64,000 nt of DNA, taken from Acidocella facilis ATCC 35904. Lineage in GTDB: Bacteria > Pseudomonadota > Alphaproteobacteria > Acetobacterales > Acetobacteraceae. Positions 51,672-60,827 of the stretch are shown one piece after another. Location: NCBI RefSeq assembly GCF_000687875.1, contig NZ_JHYG01000005.1, forward strand, positions 62,001 through 126,000, written 5' to 3'. The notes beneath the pieces were generated by a model, which worked only from the letters and a program-made list of their open reading frames with translations, was not told the origin of the DNA and did no database searches. The position numbers were made by a program, and so were the translations under genes. The first letter of the stretch is position 1. Every line of letters begins with the position of its first letter.

Positions 51672-53164
51672 ATCATCTCATCATTATGGTGGGTATCGAG
51701 ATTTTCGAACCTGGTGAACTCGCCTTCGAACAGCAAATCGATTTTGCCGGTAGGGCCGTGACGCTGCTTGGCGACGATCAGCTCGGCCTTCTGGTAAACG
51801 GACTGCATATCCGCCTTCCATTTCTCATGCGCCTCCTGATATTTCGCCTCGTTCTCGAAGGTGGTGATCTTCGGCTCGCGCTGCGCCAGGTAATATTCAT
51901 CGCGGTAGATGAACATCACCATGTCGGCATCCTGCTCGATGGAGCCGGATTCACGCAGATCCGAGAGCTGCGGGCGCTTGTCGTCGCGGCTTTCCACCGA
52001 ACGCGAGAGCTGAGAGAGGGCAATCACCGGCACCGCCAACTCCTTGGCGATGGCTTTCAACCCCTGGGTGATCTGGCTGATTTCCAGCACGCGGCTTTCC
52101 GGCTTGGTGCCCAAGGCCGGGCGCATCAGCTGCAAATAATCCACGATCACCAGCCCCAGCCCCTGGGTACGCTGCAAGCGCCGGCAACGGGTGCGCAAGG
52201 CGGAGAGGGTGATCGCCGGGGTATCGTCGATCACCAACGGCACGTCCGCGATCTCCCGGCTGACCCGCACGAAGGTGTCAAAATCCTTGGTCGAGATCTC
52301 GCCACGCCGGATCTTGTCGCCCGAAACCCGCGCCTGCTCGGCCAGCAGACGGGTGGCCAGCTGGTCCGCGCTCATTTCCAGCGAAAAGATCGCCACACAT
52401 TGATTGGCCATGGCGTTCGGGTTCTCGGCCCGGGCATTATTCAGCATCGCCTTGGCGGCCCCGAAGGCAATCTTGGTCACCAGAGCGGTCTTGCCCATGC
52501 CGGGGCGCCCGGCGAGAATCACCAGGTCCGACTTATGCAGACCACCGGTGCGCTTGTTCAAATCCCGCAGGCCGGTATCCAGGCCGGAGACCGAGCCCTG
52601 GTTGCGGAACGCCTTTTCCGCCAGCTCGATCGCCGCGACCAGCGCGTCGTGAAAGGAGATCCCCTTGCCTTCGGCGCCGCCCTTGGTGGCGAGATTGAAC
52701 AAGGCCTGCTCGGAGCGCTCGATCTGCGCCTTGCCGTCCAGCTCGGCTTCCGAGGCGAAGGCGTCATTCACCATCACCTCGCCGATATCGATCAGTTGCC
52801 GGCGCAGCCAGGCATCATGGATCAGCCGCCCGTAATCGCCGGCATTGATGATGCCGACCATGGCGGAGAGCAGCTGCGCCAGATAGGCTGTGCCGCCCAC
52901 CTCCTCCAGCACGCCGGAGTGCTCCAATTCGGCACGCAAAGTGATCGGGTCGGCCACCTGATTTTGCTCGCACCGCCGCGCGATGGCCTGAAAGATCCGG
53001 CCATGAATCGGGTCGGCGAAATGCTCGGGCGCCAGGAAGTCCGAAACGCGCTCGAACGCCTTGTTATTCGCCAGAAGCGCGCCCAGCAGCGCCTGTTCAG
53101 CCTCGATATTACTGGGCGGGAGACGCGAGGGCAGGCCGGTGGAGGGAGGGTCGTAGGAGTCCAT
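51668..53164 (-). CDS. dnaB: Replicative DNA helicase DnaB
   Basis: DnaB is the hexameric helicase of the replication fork. The 498-residue protein has the N-terminal primase-interaction domain (about 18-125, EAEQALLGALL), Walker A GRPGMGKT (219-226), FSLEMSADQLATR and VIVDYLQLM, and ends with the conserved KQRHGPTGKIDLLF. It contains no intein or frameshift. It starts a dnaB-alr-mlaE-mlaF operon and diverges from the Pat-like gene (101-bp gap). Confidence 0.98.
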   Translation of the reverse strand: MDSYDPPSTGLPSRLPPSNIEAEQALLGALLANNKAFERVSDFLAPEHFADPIHGRIFQAIARRCEQNQVADPITLRAELEHSGVLEEVGGTAYLAQLLSAMVGIINAGDYGRLIHDAWLRRQLIDIGEVMVNDAFASEAELDGKAQIERSEQALFNLATKGGAEGKGISFHDALVAAIELAEKAFRNQGSVSGLDTGLRDLNKRTGGLHKSDLVILAGRPGMGKTALVTKIAFGAAKAMLNNARAENPNAMANQCVAIFSLEMSADQLATRLLAEQARVSGDKIRRGEISTKDFDTFVRVSREIADVPLVIDDTPAITLSALRTRCRRLQRTQGLGLVIVDYLQLMRPALGTKPESRVLEISQITQGLKAIAKELAVPVIALSQLSRSVESRDDKRPQLSDLRESGSIEQDADMVMFIYRDEYYLAQREPKITTFENEAKYQEAHEKWKADMQSVYQKAELIVAKQRHGPTGKIDLLFEGEFTRFENLDTHHNDEMM

Positions 53165-53265
53165 GCGCCTGTCTCATACCCCAGGTCGCTTCCCCCCCGC
53201 CAGGGCAGGCGACATGGATACAGCCTCGCCCCCGGTGTATAGCGGGGACAAGCAGGAGGCGCATC

Positions 53266-55824
53266 ATGACCACCGCGGCGAAGCGGCATTTCGATCCGGC
53301 ACGCCTGTTCCACCCGGCCTCCATCTGCCTCAGCGGCAGCCTGACCAGGCTTGGCGCAAAAGTGCTGGCGCATCTGCGCGCCGGCGGCTTTGCCGGCCCC
53401 ATCGGCACGGCCGAGCATGATCCGGTAGTGAATGCCGATCTGGCGCTGGTCGCGGACGACGCGCCGGACATTCCGGCCGCCCTGGCCGCGCATGCGGCGC
53501 GCGGGGCGCGGGGCGCCATTGTCCTGTCTTATATGCAAGGCCCCGGCCTGCGCGAGATGGCGCTGGCGGCCGGCATCCGCACCCTCGGGCCGCATAGTTT
53601 CGGCATGGTGCTGCCCGGGCTGGGGCTAAATGCCAGCCCCCTGCCGTTTGTGCCGGGGAAAGGCCGCGTGGCGCTGGTCGGCCAGTCCTCCGCCATCGCC
53701 CGCACGGTCATCGACTGGGCGGTGCCGAACAAGGTTGGGTTCAGCCATCTGATCGGCATTGGCGGCAATGATGCGACAATCGGCTTCGGGCTGGTGCTCG
53801 ACCATCTCGGCCGTGACCCCGGCACGGCGGCAATCATGGTCGAGATCGACCGGCTACGCGACCCGCGCGCCTTTTTCTCCGCCGCGCGCATGGCGGCACG
53901 GCTGCGCCCGGTGGTCGCCATTGCCCCTGGTTTGCGGCTGAAGGACCCGAGCGGTGGCGCCTATGCCGGGATGGAAGCCGCTCTGGCACGGGCCGGCGTG
54001 CTGCTCACCGCTTCGGTCAGCGAATTCCTGGCCGCGGCCGAGACGCTGACCCGGGTGAAGCCCGCCCGCGGCGAAACCCTCGCCATCGTCACCAATTCAG
54101 TCTCTCTCGGGCGCCTGGCCGCCGATGAGGCGCTGCGCGCCGGGCTGAAACTCGCCACCCTCTCCCCAGAATCGGCGCAAATCCTCAGCCTCGCCGCCGA
54201 CCGGGTGCCGCCCGCCACCGGGCCGATTTTCGCCGGCAAGAAAAGCCCGACCGCGATGGCCGACATCGCCGCCCTGCTCTCCTCGGCGCCGGAGATTGGC
54301 GGCATTCTGGTCATCCACGCGCCTTCTGGCGAGGATGACGGCGCCGCGATCGCGGCGCTGACCGCCTGCGCGAAGACCGTGAAGATCCCGTTGCTGATCG
54401 CCGCCATGGGCGAGGCCACCGGGCTTGGCCACCGGCATACGCTGAGCCAGGCACGGCTGGCCTGTTTCGATAGTCCGGAGGCCGCCATCGCCGGCTTCCG
54501 GCATCTGCTGGAAAACCGCCGCAACCGCGCCCAGGCGCGCGAGCTTCCCGCCGCCGCGGTGCTGCAGGTACAGCCTAACAGCGCCAGCGTGATGGGACGC
54601 ATCGAAGCCGCCCGGGCCGAGCGGCGCGACCAGCTGGTGCAGGACGAGGCGCTGGCGATCATCGGCGCCTATCATATCCCGACACTGGAGAGCCGCCACG
54701 TCAACACCCCGGGCGAAGCCGCCGCTGCCGCCGCGACGCTGGGCTTTCCGGCGGTCCTGAAACTCGCCCATCCGGACATGCCGACCCACCTGCTGGCCGG
54801 CTCCGTGGTGCTTAACCTGCCCGACCCCGACGCCGTCCTCGCCGCCGCCCGCGCGATTTTGAACCAGCTGCAGAGCCTGAAGGCAGATATCAGCAAGGCA
54901 GGTTTCGTCGTACAGGCGCAGGCGCCCCACGGCACCATGCTGCGGATCCGAGTCAGTGACGACCCGATGCTGGGCCCCGTGATCAGCTTTGGCGAAGGTG
55001 GCGGCGACCCTGAGACCATCTCCCATCTCAGCACCGGCCTGCCGCCGCTCAACCTCACTTTGGCGCATGCGATGATCCACCGCGCCCCGATCGCGCGCCA
55101 GTTGGTGGCGCATCGCGGCCAGGCGGCGGCGGATGAAGAGGCCATCGCCGCGACCTTGGTCCGGGTCTCGCAGCTGATCATCGATACCCCTGAAATCCAG
55201 GCGCTCGATATCGACCCTCTCTTCGCCTCACCGCTCGGCGCGGTGGCGGCCAGCGCCCGCATCTGGCTGCGCCCTGCCGGCGCCACGCGCCCGGCTCTGG
55301 TCATCCCGCCTTACCCGAGTGAGCTGATCCGCCATTACACCGCCCGCGGCCAGAATTTCCTGCTGCGCCCGATCCGCCCCGAGGATGCCGACGCCCATGC
55401 CGAGATGATCGCGCGCTTCTCCTCGGAAGATATGCGCTACCGGTTTTTCTCGCCGATGAAGCAATTGCCGATCGAGCAGATCGTGCGCCTCGCCGATGTC
55501 GATTATTCCCGCGAGATGGCGATGATCGCCGTGCATGAGGCGACGGGCGACACGGTCGGCGTCGCCCGGCTGGTCTGCAACGACACCGACGGCACCTCGG
55601 CCGAATTCGCCGTCGCCATCGATCCCGGCGCCAAGACCTTCGGCCTCGGCACGGCGCTGATGAACAGCGTCATCGAATGGGGCCGCGCCCAGGGGGTGAA
55701 AGAGATTTCCGGCCAGATTCTGGCGGATAACGCGCCGATGCTGGCCTTCATCAAACGGCTCGGCTTCAGCCTCGCCCGCATGCCCGAGGAACCGGACATC
55801 ATGGAAGCCACCCTCGCCCTCTGA
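53266..55824 (+). CDS. Pat-type fusion: acyl-CoA-synthetase-like domains + GNAT acetyltransferase
   Basis: The 852-residue protein has a CoA-binding domain (about 10-120), a ligase-like domain (about 130-400), an ATP-grasp-like domain (about 445-670) and a C-terminal GNAT domain (about 697-845). This is the layout of Pat/YfiQ, which acetylates lysines, notably in acetyl-CoA synthetase. The NDP-forming synthetase motifs are degenerate. The phosphohistidine loop (normally SHTGALAG) reads DPSGGAYAG at 227-235, and the ATP-grasp HKSDVGGV reads THLLAGSVV at 507-515. So I expect a regulatory acetyl-CoA sensor and acetyltransferase, not a synthetase. It stands alone between dnaB and rpsF. Confidence 0.87.
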   Translation: MTTAAKRHFDPARLFHPASICLSGSLTRLGAKVLAHLRAGGFAGPIGTAEHDPVVNADLALVADDAPDIPAALAAHAARGARGAIVLSYMQGPGLREMALAAGIRTLGPHSFGMVLPGLGLNASPLPFVPGKGRVALVGQSSAIARTVIDWAVPNKVGFSHLIGIGGNDATIGFGLVLDHLGRDPGTAAIMVEIDRLRDPRAFFSAARMAARLRPVVAIAPGLRLKDPSGGAYAGMEAALARAGVLLTASVSEFLAAAETLTRVKPARGETLAIVTNSVSLGRLAADEALRAGLKLATLSPESAQILSLAADRVPPATGPIFAGKKSPTAMADIAALLSSAPEIGGILVIHAPSGEDDGAAIAALTACAKTVKIPLLIAAMGEATGLGHRHTLSQARLACFDSPEAAIAGFRHLLENRRNRAQARELPAAAVLQVQPNSASVMGRIEAARAERRDQLVQDEALAIIGAYHIPTLESRHVNTPGEAAAAAATLGFPAVLKLAHPDMPTHLLAGSVVLNLPDPDAVLAAARAILNQLQSLKADISKAGFVVQAQAPHGTMLRIRVSDDPMLGPVISFGEGGGDPETISHLSTGLPPLNLTLAHAMIHRAPIARQLVAHRGQAAADEEAIAATLVRVSQLIIDTPEIQALDIDPLFASPLGAVAASARIWLRPAGATRPALVIPPYPSELIRHYTARGQNFLLRPIRPEDADAHAEMIARFSSEDMRYRFFSPMKQLPIEQIVRLADVDYSREMAMIAVHEATGDTVGVARLVCNDTDGTSAEFAVAIDPGAKTFGLGTALMNSVIEWGRAQGVKEISGQILADNAPMLAFIKRLGFSLARMPEEPDIMEATLAL

Positions 55825-56042
55825 CCGCCGCCCGTTGACCCCGCCAGCGGCGATGGCCTGCCATGCCTGACCAATCCTGGCTTTTCGTACAGATTTCCAA
55901 CAATTCCTCTTGAACTCCCCGCCCCGTCATGCTTAAGCCGCGCCTTCCCTGCCGGGTGCGTGGCATCGTGCCCGGCTATGCTCACCCCAATTCCGGGCGG
56001 CCCTGACCAGGGCCTGAGCTGATCAAGCCAGAGGGGGGACAT
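55825..56042 (+). promoter_or_regulatory. rpsF upstream region and possible S6:S18 leader
   Basis: This 218-bp gap precedes the rpsF operon. A possible promoter is TTGAAC (55910-55915) with a 17-base spacer and TTAAGC (55933-55938). A hairpin GGCCCT-gacc-AGGGCC lies at 55999-56014, just before the AGAGGGGGGAC ribosome-binding site. In many bacteria an RNA leader binds the S6:S18 complex; a match here is only suggested by position. Confidence 0.35.
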
Positions 56043-56516
56043 ATGCCGTTATATGAAACCGTGGTGATCGCGCGCAGCGAGATCACCCAGGCGCAGGCTG
56101 ACGCCGTCGCCGACGCCGCGATCCAGACCATTGAAACCGATGGCGGTGCCATCCAGAAGCGCGAATATTGGGGCCTGCGCCCGCTCGCGTACCGCATCAA
56201 GAAGAACCGCAAGGGCCACTACATCCTGCTCGGTCTCGATGCCCCCTCCGCCGCCGTGCAGGAAATGGAGCGCCAGCTGACCCTGAATGAAGACGTGCTG
56301 CGCTTCATGACGGTGCGCGTCGAAGAGATCAACGAGGAGCCCTCCGCGATTCTCTCCCGCAAGGCTGATGAGCGTGACCGCAATTTCCGTGGTCCGAAGC
56401 CGGCTGGCCGCTTTGAATCCGGCCGCAAGCGCGGCTTCGACGAGCGTGAGGAATTCCGCGCCCGCGACGAATTCCGCGCCGACCGTGACGAGTATTCCGC
56501 TGAGGAGGACGTCTAA
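56043..56516 (+). CDS. rpsF: 30S ribosomal protein S6
   Basis: S6 pairs with S18 in the 30S platform. The 157-residue product has the family core with [20 protein letters not shown] at about 40-59. Its C-terminal extension of Arg/Asp/Glu-rich residues contains an imperfect repeat ([16 protein letters not shown]) beyond the usual end at about residue 110. Its stop overlaps the rpsR ATG by one base. Confidence 0.97.
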   Translation: MPLYETVVIARSEITQAQADAVADAAIQTIETDGGAIQKREYWGLRPLAYRIKKNRKGHYILLGLDAPSAAVQEMERQLTLNEDVLRFMTVRVEEINEEPSAILSRKADERDRNFRGPKPAGRFESGRKRGFDEREEFRARDEFRADRDEYSAEEDV

Positions 56517-56791
56517 TGTCCGAGACCAACGAACCGACCACCGGCCTGCGCCGCCCCGCCGTTGGCGCCCGCCGCCCGTTCTTCCGCCGGAAGAAATCCT
56601 GCCCATTCTCCGGCCCCAACGCGCCGGCGATCGATTACAAGGATGTGCGTCTGCTGTCCCGCTTCCTCTCGGAGCGCGGCAAGATCGTCCCGTCCCGCAT
56701 CACCGCCGTCTCCGGCAAGAAGCAGCGTGAGCTGGCGAAAGCCATCAAGCGCGCCCGCTTCCTGGCGCTGCTGCCGTATGTGCTGAGCTGA
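56516..56791 (+). CDS. rpsR: 30S ribosomal protein S18
   Basis: S18 pairs with S6 near the mRNA exit site. The 91-residue product has an N-terminal basic extension ([16 protein letters not shown]) and the family core [20 protein letters not shown], with [14 protein letters not shown] after it. It is the middle gene of rpsF-rpsR-rplI. Confidence 0.97.
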   Translation: MSETNEPTTGLRRPAVGARRPFFRRKKSCPFSGPNAPAIDYKDVRLLSRFLSERGKIVPSRITAVSGKKQRELAKAIKRARFLALLPYVLS

Positions 56792-56807
56792 GGAAGGATA
56801 GAGACCA

Positions 56808-57368
56808 ATGGCAAACATTGAACTGATCCTGCTCCAGCGCGTCGAGAAGCTGGGCCAGATGGGCGAGCTGGTGAAGGTGAAGCCGGGCTATGCCCGCAAC
56901 TTCCTGCTGCCGCAGGCGAAGGCCGTGCGCGCCACCAAGGCGAACAAGGAGCGCTTCGAAAAGGAGCGCGCTCATCTCGAAGCGCAGAACCTGAAGCGCC
57001 GCGAGGAAGCCGAGCGTGTGGCCGAGCGCGTCGATGGCCTGACCGTGACCCTGATCCGCCAAGCCTCCGAGGCCGGCGCGCTCTACGGTTCCGTCTCCAG
57101 CCGCGACATCGCCGAAGCCGCCACCGCGGCCGGCCTTGGCATCGAGCGTAACCAGGTCCTGCTGGTGCACCCGATCAAGAATCTGGGCATTTCCGCCGTG
57201 CGTGTCGAGCTGCACCCGGAAGTCCATATCGAGATCAAGGTGAACGCCGCCCGCTCCGTCGAAGAGGCGGAGAAGCAGGCGCGTGGCGAGACCATTGCCC
57301 GCGAGGAAGACGAGCAGCCGGATCTTGGCCCGCTCTTCGGCCAGGAAGAAGAGGAACCGGCGGCCTAA
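56808..57368 (+). CDS. rplI: 50S ribosomal protein L9
   Basis: L9 is an elongated protein at the L1 side of the large subunit. The 186-residue product has the N-terminal domain with [18 protein letters not shown] (about 18-35) and a long central helix. The C-terminal domain is followed by an acidic tail ([20 protein letters not shown]) absent from the 149-residue E. coli form. A strong terminator follows. Confidence 0.97.
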   Translation: MANIELILLQRVEKLGQMGELVKVKPGYARNFLLPQAKAVRATKANKERFEKERAHLEAQNLKRREEAERVAERVDGLTVTLIRQASEAGALYGSVSSRDIAEAATAAGLGIERNQVLLVHPIKNLGISAVRVELHPEVHIEIKVNAARSVEEAEKQARGETIAREEDEQPDLGPLFGQEEEEPAA

Positions 57369-57403
57369 TCAGGCCCCGCACTCATTCCCGCGTCCCGTCG
57401 ATT

Positions 57404-57441
57404 AAAAGAGGCCCTTGCAAAAAATGTAAGGGCCTTTTTTC
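57404..57441 (+). terminator. Rho-independent terminator after rplI
   Basis: The stem AAGAGGCCCTT / AAGGGCCTTTT (core AGGCCCTT 57409-57416 with AAGGGCCT 57428-57435) is followed by a run of T to 57440. It ends the rpsF-rpsR-rplI transcript before cfa. Confidence 0.92.
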
Positions 57442-57472
57442 TTGAACATCTTCTTTTAGCGGTGGTTAATAA
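57442..57472 (+). promoter_or_regulatory. Candidate promoter for cfa
   Basis: TTGAAC (57442-57447) and TTAATA (57466-57471) are separated by 18 bases, placing transcription about 30 bases before the GTG start. Both elements are near the housekeeping consensus, but they partly abut the rplI terminator's U run, so the call is tentative. Confidence 0.4.
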
Positions 57473-57507
57473 CTAGCTACGTTCAGTCTTGAGACAAGGA
57501 GACTGAC

Positions 57508-58752
57508 GTGATCTGGCTGTATCGAAAGCTTTTGGATCGCTGCCTAGTCAAACTGGTGCGGCGCGGTTCCCTCCTCGTATTGTGGCCTGATGGGTCACGG
57601 ACCGAATATGGGGGGAGCGAGGGGTTCAAGGCCGGCATACGACTTAAAGATAACGAAGCCGTTAAGGGATTGGCCCTAAATCCAGGCCTCGCCGTCGGCG
57701 AAGCCTATATGAACGAAACCTTGATCCCGCTGAACTGTTCCATCCACGACGTGCTGTGCGTGATGATGGATAATCTCCGGGACATCACTCTCCCCAACAT
57801 GAGAATCGCCCAAACGCTCGGCCGGCTGCTGCGCCCCGTCCTGCAGGCCAACAACGCGATTCGCGCCAAGACCAATGTCGCCCATCATTATGATTTGAAC
57901 GGACGCCTTTACTCCCTCTTTCTCGACCGCGACCGGCAATATAGCTGCGCCTATTTCACCTCGGACGAGGTGACCCTGGAAGAAGCCCAGCTGGCCAAGA
58001 AGCGTCACATCGCCGCCAAGCTGAAGCTGGACCGGCCTGACCTCGAAGTGCTTGATATCGGCTGTGGCTGGGGCGGAATGGCCCTCACCTTGGCCAAGGA
58101 GTTCGGCGCCAAGGTCACCGGCATCACGCTCTCCGAGGAGCAGCTGGCCGCCGCCCGTGCCCGCGCCAAGCAGGAAGGGCTGGAAGATCGCGTCAATTTC
58201 GAACTGATCGATTACCGCGCCATGGACCGGCAATTCGACCGCGTCGTCTCGGTCGGCATGTTCGAGCATGTCGGCGCGCCGAATTACGAAACCTTCTTCA
58301 GGACCGTGAAATCCTGCCTGAAGCCGGATGGCGTGGCGCTGATCCACTCCATCGGCCGCTTTGACGGGCCCGGTGCCACAAACCCCTGGATCGCCAAATA
58401 TATCTTCCCCGGCGGTTACTCCCCTGCCCTCTCCGAGGTTCTGGGGCCGGTGGAGAAAGCGGGGCTGCGCACCACGGATATCGAAATCCTGCGCCTGCAT
58501 TACGCCAAGACCCTGGCGCATTGGCGCCGGCGCTTCGCCGCCAACCGGGATACGATCGCCTCGCTTTATGACGAACGCTTCTGCCGGATGTTTGAATTCT
58601 ATCTCTCCGGCTCCGAGCTGACCTTCCGCCTCTCCGACCATATGAACTTCCAGATCCAGCTGGTGCGCCAGCAGGAAGCCCTGAAGCTCACCCGCGACTA
58701 TATGTACGACACCGAACGCCGCGCCGCACAGCTTGCCTCCGCCGCGGAATGA
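57508..58752 (+). CDS. cfa: Cyclopropane-fatty-acyl-phospholipid synthase
   Basis: Cfa adds a methylene from S-adenosylmethionine to unsaturated phospholipid acyl chains, a common stationary-phase and acid-tolerance modification. The 414-residue protein has the SAM motif VLDIGCGWGG (181-190), the family segment AHHYDLNGRLYSLFLDRDRQ, SVGMFEHVGAPNY and the C-terminal ERFCRMFEFYL. The start is a GTG with AAGGAG seven bases before it. The S49 protease gene overlaps its end by four bases. Confidence 0.95.
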   Translation: MIWLYRKLLDRCLVKLVRRGSLLVLWPDGSRTEYGGSEGFKAGIRLKDNEAVKGLALNPGLAVGEAYMNETLIPLNCSIHDVLCVMMDNLRDITLPNMRIAQTLGRLLRPVLQANNAIRAKTNVAHHYDLNGRLYSLFLDRDRQYSCAYFTSDEVTLEEAQLAKKRHIAAKLKLDRPDLEVLDIGCGWGGMALTLAKEFGAKVTGITLSEEQLAAARARAKQEGLEDRVNFELIDYRAMDRQFDRVVSVGMFEHVGAPNYETFFRTVKSCLKPDGVALIHSIGRFDGPGATNPWIAKYIFPGGYSPALSEVLGPVEKAGLRTTDIEILRLHYAKTLAHWRRRFAANRDTIASLYDERFCRMFEFYLSGSELTFRLSDHMNFQIQLVRQQEALKLTRDYMYDTERRAAQLASAAE

Positions 58753-59558
58753 CGGATAAGGGAGCCATGTGGCTCCCTTTTTCAAAGCCTAAAATTCCCG
58801 TGGTCCAGCTGCGCGGCATCATCGCCGCGCGGCCGGGCATGTTGAACCTCGAAGGCTGCGCCCCGTTGCTGGAGCGCGGCTTTGCGCTGGCCAAGAAATC
58901 CGGCCATCTGGTGCTGGCGATCGAGAGCCCTGGCGGCTCGGCCACCCAGTCTGACCTGATTGGCCAGCTGATCCGCCGCCGGGCTGAAAAAACTGACATC
59001 AAGGTCACCGCCGTGATCGGCGATCTCGGCGCCTCGGGCGGCTATTGGCTGGCCTGCGCGGCGGATGAGATCTACGCCTCGCGCCTCTCCATCGTCGGCT
59101 CCATCGGGGTGGTGACGGAGGGCTTTGGCCTCAGCGATTTCATCGCCCGCTATGGCATCGAGCGCCGCACCCTCACCGCCGGCGAGAACAAGCGCCGCAA
59201 CGACATGTTCGCGCCGCGCCGCGCCGAGGACGAAGCCTTCACCCAAAGCCTGCTCGACGATATCCATGTGATGTTCAAGGACTGGGTCCGCAGCCGCCGT
59301 GGCAGCCGCCTGACCAGCGATGAAACCCGCATTTTCGATGGCGGCTACATGCTGGGCGAGCAGGCCAAAGCCCTCGGGCTGATCGATGGCTTCGGCGATG
59401 TCGAGCAAATCGTAAAAACCCTCGGCGGCGAGAAAGCCCGCCCGCTTTGGCTGAAACCCAAGCCGCCGCGCGGCCTCTGGCGCCTGATTTTCCGCAACGC
59501 GGCGGAAGCGATGCTGGATGTCGCCGAGGAACGCGCCGCAAGCATCCGAGTCAAATGA
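58749..59558 (+). CDS. S49-family (SppA/SohB-like) serine protease
   Basis: The 269-residue protein is a signal-peptide-peptidase-like Ser/Lys protease. Ser96 (GDLGASGGYWLAC) and Lys148 (TAGENKRRNDMF) form the catalytic dyad, and the N-terminal IESPGGSA segment matches the family. No signal peptide or membrane anchor is visible after MTDKGAMWLPFSKPK, so it may be cytoplasmic or peripherally attached. It is co-translated with cfa, suggesting a membrane-related job. Confidence 0.9.
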   Translation: MTDKGAMWLPFSKPKIPVVQLRGIIAARPGMLNLEGCAPLLERGFALAKKSGHLVLAIESPGGSATQSDLIGQLIRRRAEKTDIKVTAVIGDLGASGGYWLACAADEIYASRLSIVGSIGVVTEGFGLSDFIARYGIERRTLTAGENKRRNDMFAPRRAEDEAFTQSLLDDIHVMFKDWVRSRRGSRLTSDETRIFDGGYMLGEQAKALGLIDGFGDVEQIVKTLGGEKARPLWLKPKPPRGLWRLIFRNAAEAMLDVAEERAASIRVK

Positions 59559-60016
59559 CCATGTCCAGCCTGACCACCCGCCGCGCCACCCCGGCCGACA
59601 CCGACTTGTTCCTGCAAATGTGCCGGGATTTCCACCTGGAAGACGGCTCCCCGCTGGATGCGGCCGGAGAAGCCACCATCGCCCATATCTGCGCGGGTGA
59701 AGCCCTGGCCCCCGCCTTTTTGCTCGAACATGAGGGCGCGCCAGCCGGCTTTTTCGTGCTCACGCTGGGCTACAGCGTCGAGAATGGCGGCACTGACGGG
59801 TTCATTGACGATATCTATCTGATCCCGGCTTTGCGCGGCCAGGGGCTGGGCCGACAAGCGGTGGAACTCGCCATCGCGGCGGCGCGCGAGGTCGGCATCC
59901 GCGTCCTGCTGCTGGAGGTGGAGGCGCATAATGAACGCGCCTACAGCCTTTACCGCAAAATGGGCTTCGCCGACACCAAGCGCCGCCTGTTGCGTCAGGT
60001 GATCGCGGAAGATTAG
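59555..60016 (+). CDS. GNAT-family N-acetyltransferase
   Basis: The 153-residue protein (start MTMSSLTTRRATPADTDLFL, overlapping the protease stop by four bases) has the acetyl-CoA motif ALRGQGLGRQAVE and the C-terminal pattern EAHNERAYSLYRKMGF. The substrate cannot be told. The in-frame reading further upstream lies inside the protease gene and is not used. Confidence 0.88.
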   Translation: MTMSSLTTRRATPADTDLFLQMCRDFHLEDGSPLDAAGEATIAHICAGEALAPAFLLEHEGAPAGFFVLTLGYSVENGGTDGFIDDIYLIPALRGQGLGRQAVELAIAAAREVGIRVLLLEVEAHNERAYSLYRKMGFADTKRRLLRQVIAED

Positions 60017-60186
60017 CGCCAGACTGTCAGCGCGCCGATAAACAGCAGCCCGAACACCACCGCCGCGACATTCAGCGCCAGAAATTTACCGAAACGCTGC
60101 CATCCCTGCCGGGCGGGGGTATCGAAATCGATGTCATACTCGCTGGCCGGGGCATGGGCATGGCCCTCCGGGTGGGTGCTGGTCAT
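60013..60186 (-). CDS. aa3-type cytochrome c oxidase subunit IV (small)
   Basis: A 57-residue frame, too short for most gene callers, begins MTSTHPEGHAHAPASEYDID and has one membrane segment (FLALNVAAVVFGLLFIGALT, about 35-54). A charged soluble N-terminus, a central aromatic/basic WQRFGKF stretch and one hydrophobic helix are the pattern of the bacterial aa3-oxidase subunit IV family, which sits beside the catalytic subunit. The main oxidase genes are not here. Its stop overlaps the end of the GNAT gene on the other strand by four bases. A hairpin at 60190-60226 lies just upstream. Confidence 0.8.
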   Translation of the reverse strand: MTSTHPEGHAHAPASEYDIDFDTPARQGWQRFGKFLALNVAAVVFGLLFIGALTVWR

Positions 60187-60189
60187 GTG

Positions 60190-60226
60190 AGGTTTCCCGC
60201 GTCGTCTGTTTCGTTGCGGAAAACCT
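60190..60226 (-). repeat. Inverted repeat between purN and the oxidase subunit gene
   Basis: AGGTTTCC (60190-60197) pairs with GGAAAACCT (60218-60226), leaving one bulged A. It fills the 44-bp gap between the purN stop and the small gene's ATG on the minus strand. It could be a processing or partial termination hairpin, but the following sequence is not clearly U-rich. Confidence 0.4.
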
Positions 60227-60230
60227 ATCC

Positions 60231-60827
60231 TCAGCCCTGTTTCGTAGGCAAGCTGATTTTGCGCGCCAGTTCCGCCAGCATCGCCGGGTAGAGCTTGTGC
60301 TCCTGCTCCAGCACCCGTGCCGCCAGCGCCGCCTCGTCATCGCCCGGCAGCAGCTTCACCCGCGCCTGGCCCAGAACCGGGCCTTCATCCATGCCTTCTG
60401 TCACCAGATGCACGGTGCAGCCATGCTCGGCCTCGCCCGCCTCGATGGCGCGCTGATGCGTATCCAGCCCGGGAAATTTCGGCAGCAGCGAGGGGTGGAT
60501 ATTCAGCATCCGCCCCGCCCAACGCTGCACCAGCCAGGGGGTGAGCAGCCGCATATAGCCAGCCAGGCAGATAATCTGCACATCCCGCGCCCGCAGTTGC
60601 GCGTCGATCGCCCGCTCGTGCGCCTCACGGTCCTTGCCAAACGGCTTGGCCGGTACGGCCATCGCCTCAACGCCAAGCCCGCGCGCAATCTCCAGCCCGG
60701 CCGCCTCCGGCTTGTTGGAGAGGACCAGCACGATCTCAGCCGGAAACTCTGGCGCCTGCGCGGCCTTCACCAGCGACACCATGTTGGAGCCGCGCCCGGA
60801 GATCAGAATCGCAACGCGCGGCTTCAT
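60231..60827 (-). CDS. purN: Phosphoribosylglycinamide formyltransferase
   Basis: PurN transfers a formyl group from 10-formyltetrahydrofolate in purine synthesis. The 198-residue protein has the nucleotide-binding ILISGRGSN (8-16) and catalytic Asn109, His111 (LNIHPSLLP) and Asp147 (EGMDEGPV). Its ATG overlaps the purM stop by one base. Confidence 0.97.
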   Translation of the reverse strand: MKPRVAILISGRGSNMVSLVKAAQAPEFPAEIVLVLSNKPEAAGLEIARGLGVEAMAVPAKPFGKDREAHERAIDAQLRARDVQIICLAGYMRLLTPWLVQRWAGRMLNIHPSLLPKFPGLDTHQRAIEAGEAEHGCTVHLVTEGMDEGPVLGQARVKLLPGDDEAALAARVLEQEHKLYPAMLAELARKISLPTKQG

